From Acidimicrobiales bacterium (lineage in GTDB: Bacteria; Actinomycetota; Acidimicrobiia; Acidimicrobiales; Acidimicrobilacustridaceae): a stretch of 10,554 nt of DNA. The position numbers were made by a program, and so were the translations under genes. Shown here piece by piece: positions 6,907-10,554 of the stretch. Positions within the stretch are counted from its first letter, which is position 1. Every line of letters begins with the position of its first letter. Where the stretch lies: NCBI GenBank assembly GCA_023261915.1, contig JALRFT010000113.1, positions 1-10,554 of the forward strand. Direction: 5' to 3'. The notes under the pieces were generated by a model. It worked only from the letters and a program-made list of their open reading frames with translations. It had not been told where the DNA came from and did not search any database.

Positions 6907-8277
6907 TCAGGCGTCGATGAGCTTGAGTCGTCGCGCCAGATCGCTGGTAAGCGTTCGGCTTGGGTCGACCTGGTCTCGTGTCCGTCGCCATTCGTCGAGG
7001 CGGGGATACATCTCCGGAACCATGTGCGGCGCCAGCCGACTGTCCTTGGCAAGGTAGATCCGGCCTCCCGCTCCAGCTACCTCAACGTCGAGCCGGTCGA
7101 GGAGTGGACCGAGCCCGGCGATGCCAGCAGGTATGTCGAGCGCCAGCGTCCAGCCCGCCGCCGGGAATGAGAGTGGGCCGTCGTTGCCAGGACCGAATCG
7201 TTTCAGCACCGCCAGAAATGACGTGCACCCGGCCGAGCTGAGTTGCCCCACGATGCTCCGGAGCGTGTCGTCGGCATCGTCGGGAACGACGAATTGCCAC
7301 TGCAGGAATCCTCGTTTCCCGTAGATGCGGTTCCAGCCCCGGACCATGTCGAGTGGGTGGAAGAAGGCGCCGATGCTCTGCAGTTCGGCAGTCCGTTCGG
7401 CGGGGGCTTTACGAAACCACAACTCGTTGAAGGCCCGGACGCTCAGGGGGTTCAAAAGACCCGCCGGCACCCACGGTGGAGCGCCGACGCGGACCTTCGG
7501 GTCAAAAGCCAGTGGTCGCAAGCGTTGGGCGGCATCGAGTTCGTCGAGTTGGGCGAACCGTCCACGGGTCAGCACCGAGCGACCCATGGACCCGCCGGTG
7601 CTCATGAGATCGATCCAGGCCACCGAGTAGTCGTAGAGGTGGTCTGCTTCAACCATCGCCGCCATGACACCGTCGAGATCATTGGTGCGCAGCGTGTCAA
7701 CTGACAGCAGCGACGTCTCGATCGGCGGGCAGTTGAACGTGGCGTCGATGATCACGCCGGTGAGGCCCATCCCACCAGCAGTCGCCCAAAAGAGCGCCGG
7801 GTCAGACTCGGGCGTCACCGTAAGGATCTCTCCCGAGGGAATCAGCAAGCGGATGGAGCGCACGGCCTGGCACCACGAGCCAACCCGATGGTGGTTCTTC
7901 CCGTGGATGTCCGCAGCGATCGCCCCCCCGACGGTCACGTATCGCGTACCGGGTGTGACCGGCACGAAACGACCCCGGGGAACGAGGATGCGCAAGAGTT
8001 CGTCGAGACTTGTGCCTGCTGATGCAGTGACGAGACCCGATCTATCGTCGATCTCCACCCGTGCCACGGCAGTGGTGTCGACCACTGTCCCCCCGGCGTT
8101 CTGGGCGGCATCGCCGTAGGACCGACCAAGGCCGCGGGCAATGGCGCCGCGTGGTCCGATGGTGTTGAGGCTGCGCTCGAACTCTCCCATGGTGGCGGGA
8201 TGGCGGACGTCCGCTGCCGATCGGGGCACCCGGCCCCAGCCGGAGAGCACTGCCCGGGCCACCGGCTCAAGCGACAT
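6907..8277 (-). CDS. dprE1: Decaprenylphosphoryl-beta-D-ribose 2'-oxidase DprE1 (FAD oxidase)
   Basis: A 456-residue flavoprotein of the VAO/p-cresol methylhydroxylase fold. It oxidises the 2'-hydroxyl of decaprenyl-phosphoryl-ribose to a keto intermediate for DprE2; together they make the arabinose donor DPA. FAD-binding motifs: RGLGRSYGDAAQN (48-60), PGTRYVTVGGAIAADIHGKN (109-128), followed by HH. The C-terminal substrate region keeps FGPGN, PLSFP, YLAKDSR (with Lys411 equivalent to Lys418 of M. tuberculosis) and MYPRLDEW. The match to mycobacterial DprE1 is strong throughout. The residue matching Cys387, target of benzothiazinone drugs, is Ala379 (GWTLALD, where M. tuberculosis has GWNICVD by my recollection). 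The ATG at 8277 overlaps the ubiA stop by 11 bases, with GTGGGG upstream, so the gene is probably translationally coupled. It is last in its operon. Confidence 0.9.
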   Translation of the reverse strand: MSLEPVARAVLSGWGRVPRSAADVRHPATMGEFERSLNTIGPRGAIARGLGRSYGDAAQNAGGTVVDTTAVARVEIDDRSGLVTASAGTSLDELLRILVPRGRFVPVTPGTRYVTVGGAIAADIHGKNHHRVGSWCQAVRSIRLLIPSGEILTVTPESDPALFWATAGGMGLTGVIIDATFNCPPIETSLLSVDTLRTNDLDGVMAAMVEADHLYDYSVAWIDLMSTGGSMGRSVLTRGRFAQLDELDAAQRLRPLAFDPKVRVGAPPWVPAGLLNPLSVRAFNELWFRKAPAERTAELQSIGAFFHPLDMVRGWNRIYGKRGFLQWQFVVPDDADDTLRSIVGQLSSAGCTSFLAVLKRFGPGNDGPLSFPAAGWTLALDIPAGIAGLGPLLDRLDVEVAGAGGRIYLAKDSRLAPHMVPEMYPRLDEWRRTRDQVDPSRTLTSDLARRLKLIDA

Positions 8278-9187
8278 AGATCCCCACGGCGTAGACGACT
8301 GCCCACACGAGCCCGGCGACGATCAGCACTCGGTCGGTAAAAACGAGACGTTCGGGGCGCTCGGCCACACCAGCATCGGCAAGTTGCACGTAGCGAAGAA
8401 CGACGATGGCGAAGGGGACCATTGAGATCTGTAGCCAGACTGCCGTGCCAGTCACCGTCTCGGCGTTTGGCCCTCCTTCGAATGCCCACAAGCAGTAGGC
8501 CACGAGCATCAGTCCAGCAGCGATGGAGCGGACCGAGGTGAGAAACCCTGGGGTGTAGGAACTGAGCACGGCGCGCGTTGGCCGTTCGTTGGGGTCGCTG
8601 GTGCTGCGGTGATGATGGGCGAGCTCGGCTTCCCTCTTCGCTGTAATGACCAGGAGAGCACCCGCCGAGGTCACGATGAAGAACCACTCCGACAGTGGCA
8701 CCCCGGTGGCGGCCGCGCCGGCGACGGCGCGGAGAACGAATCCGGCTGACACTGCCACAAGGTCAACGACGGGAACGTTTTTGAGTCCGAAGGAGTACGC
8801 GGTGGTGAGTCCGAGGTAGCCGAGCAGCGTCCAGCCCAGCGGCGTGGCGACGACAAACCCCACGAGGACGGCAGCGACGATGAGGACAGCCCCGACGACG
8901 TAGGCCGTGGCGACACTGAGCTGACCAGCGGCAACGGGACGGTCGCGCTTTACCGGATGGCGGCGGTCTGCGTCAACGTCGCGGGCATCATTGAGAAGGT
9001 ACGTACCGGCTGAAGCTAGGCAGAAGGTCAGAAATGCCAGGACGGCATCGCCCAGTGGTCCGCGCTCGGTGATGACTCCGGCGGCAGCCGGGGCCGCAAA
9101 CACCAGGAGGTTCTTCGACCACTGACCCGGTCGCATGCTGCGCACGAGACCACCGAGGGCCGTTCTTCGTGAGAAGCGTTCGGTCAT
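8267..9187 (-). CDS. ubiA: Decaprenyl-phosphate phosphoribosyltransferase (DPPR synthase, UbiA family)
   Basis: A 306-residue polytopic membrane enzyme of the UbiA prenyltransferase superfamily. It should transfer phosphoribose from PRPP to decaprenyl phosphate, giving the substrate that becomes decaprenyl-phosphoryl-ribose. The first Asp-rich motif is NDARDVDADRRHP (66-78), very close to the mycobacterial Rv3806c motif. Also visible are RPGQWSKNLLVFAAP (19-33), YSFGLKN (131-137), PLSEWFF (164-170), AKREAEL (183-189), SYTPGFL (210-216), LWAFE and LRYVQLAD. About eight to nine hydrophobic segments are spread from residue 45 to the end. I chose ATG 9187 because GAGGTG lies six bases upstream; ATG 9205, which overlaps the dprE2 stop by one base, would add six residues but has a poor ribosome site. 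The gene lies between dprE2 and dprE1, which supports DPPR synthase over other UbiA functions. Confidence 0.88.
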   Translation of the reverse strand: MTERFSRRTALGGLVRSMRPGQWSKNLLVFAAPAAAGVITERGPLGDAVLAFLTFCLASAGTYLLNDARDVDADRRHPVKRDRPVAAGQLSVATAYVVGAVLIVAAVLVGFVVATPLGWTLLGYLGLTTAYSFGLKNVPVVDLVAVSAGFVLRAVAGAAATGVPLSEWFFIVTSAGALLVITAKREAELAHHHRSTSDPNERPTRAVLSSYTPGFLTSVRSIAAGLMLVAYCLWAFEGGPNAETVTGTAVWLQISMVPFAIVVLRYVQLADAGVAERPERLVFTDRVLIVAGLVWAVVYAVGIYVA

Positions 9188-9204
9188 CGGCCGCACCTCG
9201 GTCA

Positions 9205-9972
9205 TCAGCGGGCCGAGATCCGGCGCCAGATGAGCCGGGGGAGATGCCGCATGACGAGAAAGACCCAGCGCAGCACCGACGGCGCCCACACGATGTCGGC
9301 TCCGGTCTCAAGGCCCCGAACGATGCGGGCACCGACCTCGTCGGGGGTCGTCGAAAATGGTGCCGCCTTAAGACCGGCAGTCATGCGGGTGTGGACAAAA
9401 CCGGGCCGTACGACCATGACCCGCGCCCCGTCGCCCACCAAGGCGTCGCCGAGTCCCTGGCTGAAGACGTCCAGTCCCGCCTTGGACGAACCGTAGACAT
9501 AGTTGTCAGCGCGGGCTCGCTCCCCGGCCACCGAGGAGATGACCACGAGAGTGCCGTGGCCTTGGTGGCGGAAGCGGTTGGCCACCTCGAGTCCACAAGA
9601 GACCGACGCCGTGTAGTTGACGTTGACAGCTGCGGCAGCGGCGATCGGATCGGCGTCGAACTCGGCCTGACTGCCGAGCACACCGAAGGCGAGCAGTACG
9701 AGGTCAACGTCCCCCAGCAGCTCGAACGCTTTGGCAACGGCTGGGCGGTGGGTGGTGAGGTCGGAGGCATCGAAGGTGACGATGTCGACTTGGGTGGCGC
9801 CGGCAGAGCGCAAGCGCTGGGCCGCTGTGACTGCTGTCGGACCCGAATCCCGACAGGCCAACACGACCCGTTCACACCGCCGGGCGACGAGCAGGTCCAT
9901 GGCGGCAAGTGCGATCTCGGAGGTCCCCCCCAGCACCAGCGCGGTTTGGGGGCTCCCCACGGCGTCGTTCAC
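9205..9972 (-). CDS. dprE2: Decaprenylphosphoryl-2-keto-ribose reductase DprE2 (SDR family)
   Basis: A 255-residue short-chain dehydrogenase that, with DprE1, epimerises decaprenyl-phosphoryl-ribose to decaprenyl-phosphoryl-arabinose by NADH-dependent reduction of the 2-keto intermediate. The GTG start (9972) gives MNDAVGSPQTALVLGGTSEI, nearly the same opening as mycobacterial DprE2 (DAVGNPQTVLLLGGTSEI by recollection), and has GGAAGGAA upstream. Motifs: cofactor loop GGTSEIA (15-21), NYTASVS (119-125), catalytic VISSVAGER (144-152) with Ser146/Ser147, YGSSKAG (160-166) with Tyr160 and Lys164, RPGFVHTRM (189-197), and a tail WAPSVLRWVFLVMRHLPR (229-246) typical of DprE2. The cofactor loop has Ala21 where most SDRs have the third glycine. 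The gene is first in the operon, divergent from uvrB. Confidence 0.9.
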   Translation of the reverse strand: MNDAVGSPQTALVLGGTSEIALAAMDLLVARRCERVVLACRDSGPTAVTAAQRLRSAGATQVDIVTFDASDLTTHRPAVAKAFELLGDVDLVLLAFGVLGSQAEFDADPIAAAAAVNVNYTASVSCGLEVANRFRHQGHGTLVVISSVAGERARADNYVYGSSKAGLDVFSQGLGDALVGDGARVMVVRPGFVHTRMTAGLKAAPFSTTPDEVGARIVRGLETGADIVWAPSVLRWVFLVMRHLPRLIWRRISAR

Positions 9973-10002
9973 GGGCTGTTCCTTCCGTCTGGGCCTGGGC
10001 TG

Positions 10003-10038
10003 TGACCCTTGAGGTCAGCAGCGCCCCGAGCGTACCTG
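10003..10038. promoter_or_regulatory. Possible operator/promoter in the dprE2-uvrB divergent gap
   Basis: The 81-base gap holds a perfect inverted repeat, TGACC-N5-GGTCA (10003-10017). TTGAGG (10009-10014) overlaps its right half and is followed, about 18 bases on, by TACCTG (10033-10038), a weak -35/-10 pair for uvrB that would put the transcript start just before the ATG at 10054. I see no actinobacterial LexA-type box in the gap. All of this is inference from symmetry and spacing. Confidence 0.25.
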
Positions 10039-10053
10039 TCGGCGCGGACCGTC

Positions 10054-10554
10054 ATGGGTGAGGAGCGCCGTCAGTACGCTTGGCAGGTGCCCGACTTCCG
10101 CATGGTGACCCCCTTTGAGCCGGCTGGCGACCAGCCCAAGGCCATCGATGAGCTCGTGGCCGGGGTGCAGCGGGGGGACAAGTTCCAGACCCTGCTCGGT
10201 ATCACGGGGTCGGGTAAGAGCGCCACGGTGGCGTGGACCATCGAGCAACTGCAGCGGCCGACGTTGGTCTTGGCTCCCAACAAGTCGCTCGCCGCCCAGT
10301 TGGCCAACGAGTTCCGTGAGTTCTTCCCGCACAACCGGGTCGAGTACTTCGTCTCCTACTACGACTACTACCAGCCCGAGGCCTACATGCCCGCCTCGGA
10401 CACCTACATCGAGAAGGACTCGTCGGTCAACGACGAGATCGATCGGCTGCGCCACTCGGCCACCTCGGCGTTGCTGACCCGTCGTGACGTCATCGTGGTG
10501 GCCTCGGTGTCAGCCATCTACGGCCTCGGTTCGCCGTTGGAGTACGCCGACCAG
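10054..10554 (+). CDS. uvrB: Excinuclease ABC subunit B, N-terminal part (cut by the window edge)
   Basis: The first 167 residues of UvrB, the helicase-like damage-verifying subunit of nucleotide excision repair that works with UvrA and UvrC. Motifs: FEPAGDQPKAI (21-31), the Q-like nucleotide contact; Walker A GITGSGKSAT (49-58); LVLAPNKSLAAQLANEFREF (71-90), motif Ia; and the start of the DNA-clamping beta-hairpin YYDYYQPEAYMPASDTYIEK (102-121). SSVNDEIDRLRHSATSAL and VIVVASVSAIYGLG follow as in all UvrBs. The start is ATG 10054, with no clear ribosome site; GTG 10087 and ATG 10102 are in-frame alternatives. The gene continues past the window end. It completes the rpsA-coaE-uvrB order. Confidence 0.95.
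   Translation, partial: MGEERRQYAWQVPDFRMVTPFEPAGDQPKAIDELVAGVQRGDKFQTLLGITGSGKSATVAWTIEQLQRPTLVLAPNKSLAAQLANEFREFFPHNRVEYFVSYYDYYQPEAYMPASDTYIEKDSSVNDEIDRLRHSATSALLTRRDVIVVASVSAIYGLGSPLEYADQ

Noticed and set aside
9206..9289. Longer N-terminus for the UbiA protein
   Set aside because: It lies inside dprE2, has no similarity to the family and no good ribosome site; a GAGGTG site directly serves ATG 9187.
9169..10005. Long plus-strand ORF opposite dprE2
   Set aside because: It is the antisense shadow of a clearly conserved SDR gene and shows no domain of its own.
10015..10455. Minus-strand ORF opposite uvrB
   Set aside because: uvrB motifs are unmistakable on the plus strand; the antisense frame is a high-GC shadow rich in Val, Gly and Leu without motifs.
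1..10554. CRISPR array, IS element or phage genes
   Set aside because: No regularly spaced repeats, transposase, integrase or phage structural motifs were found on either strand.

Overview
The window looks like a chromosomal segment of a high-GC Gram-positive bacterium (Actinomycetota). Three things point there. The outer markers fit the actinobacterial order rpsA - coaE - uvrB. GTG and TTG starts are common. A three-gene set for decaprenyl-phosphoryl-arabinose precursor synthesis (DprE2, UbiA-type DPPR synthase, DprE1) is present, a pathway best known from the mycolic-acid actinobacteria. The exact class cannot be fixed from the sequence; an Acidimicrobiia-like lineage is only a guess.

Layout. 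(1) 1-153: the acidic C-terminal tail of a protein that is probably ribosomal protein S1. (2) 154-504: about 350 bases with no convincing gene, holding a GC-rich hairpin that may end rpsA transcription. (3) 505-5841, + strand: a compact Flp/Tad pilus assembly operon in the order cpaB (SAF-domain protein), cpaE/tadZ (MinD-like ATPase), cpaF/tadA (secretion ATPase), tadB and tadC (inner-membrane platform). Two junctions use a TTGA stop/start overlap. (4) 5938-6123, - strand: a 61-residue Flp pilin running towards tadC, with an inverted repeat between them. (5) 6263-6904, +: coaE, the last enzyme of CoA synthesis. (6) 6907-9972, -: dprE2 - ubiA - dprE1, read in that order. (7) 10054 to the edge, +: the N-terminal third of uvrB, divergent from dprE2.

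The housekeeping row rpsA-coaE-uvrB is therefore interrupted twice, once by the tad genes and once by the dprE cassette. The tad genes should build a thin type IV-like adhesive pilus: CpaF powers assembly, TadB/TadC form the membrane platform, CpaE positions it, CpaB acts outside the membrane, and the Flp pilin is the subunit. A prepilin peptidase and the minor pseudopilins (TadE/F/G) are not in the window. The dprE cassette turns PRPP and decaprenyl phosphate into decaprenyl-phosphoryl-arabinose, apart from the phosphatase step, which is not encoded here.

I found no wholly new system. The items most worth a second look are the one-operon DPA pathway, alanine at the DprE1 position that is Cys387 in Mycobacterium tuberculosis, and the inserted minimal tad locus with its pilin on the opposite strand.
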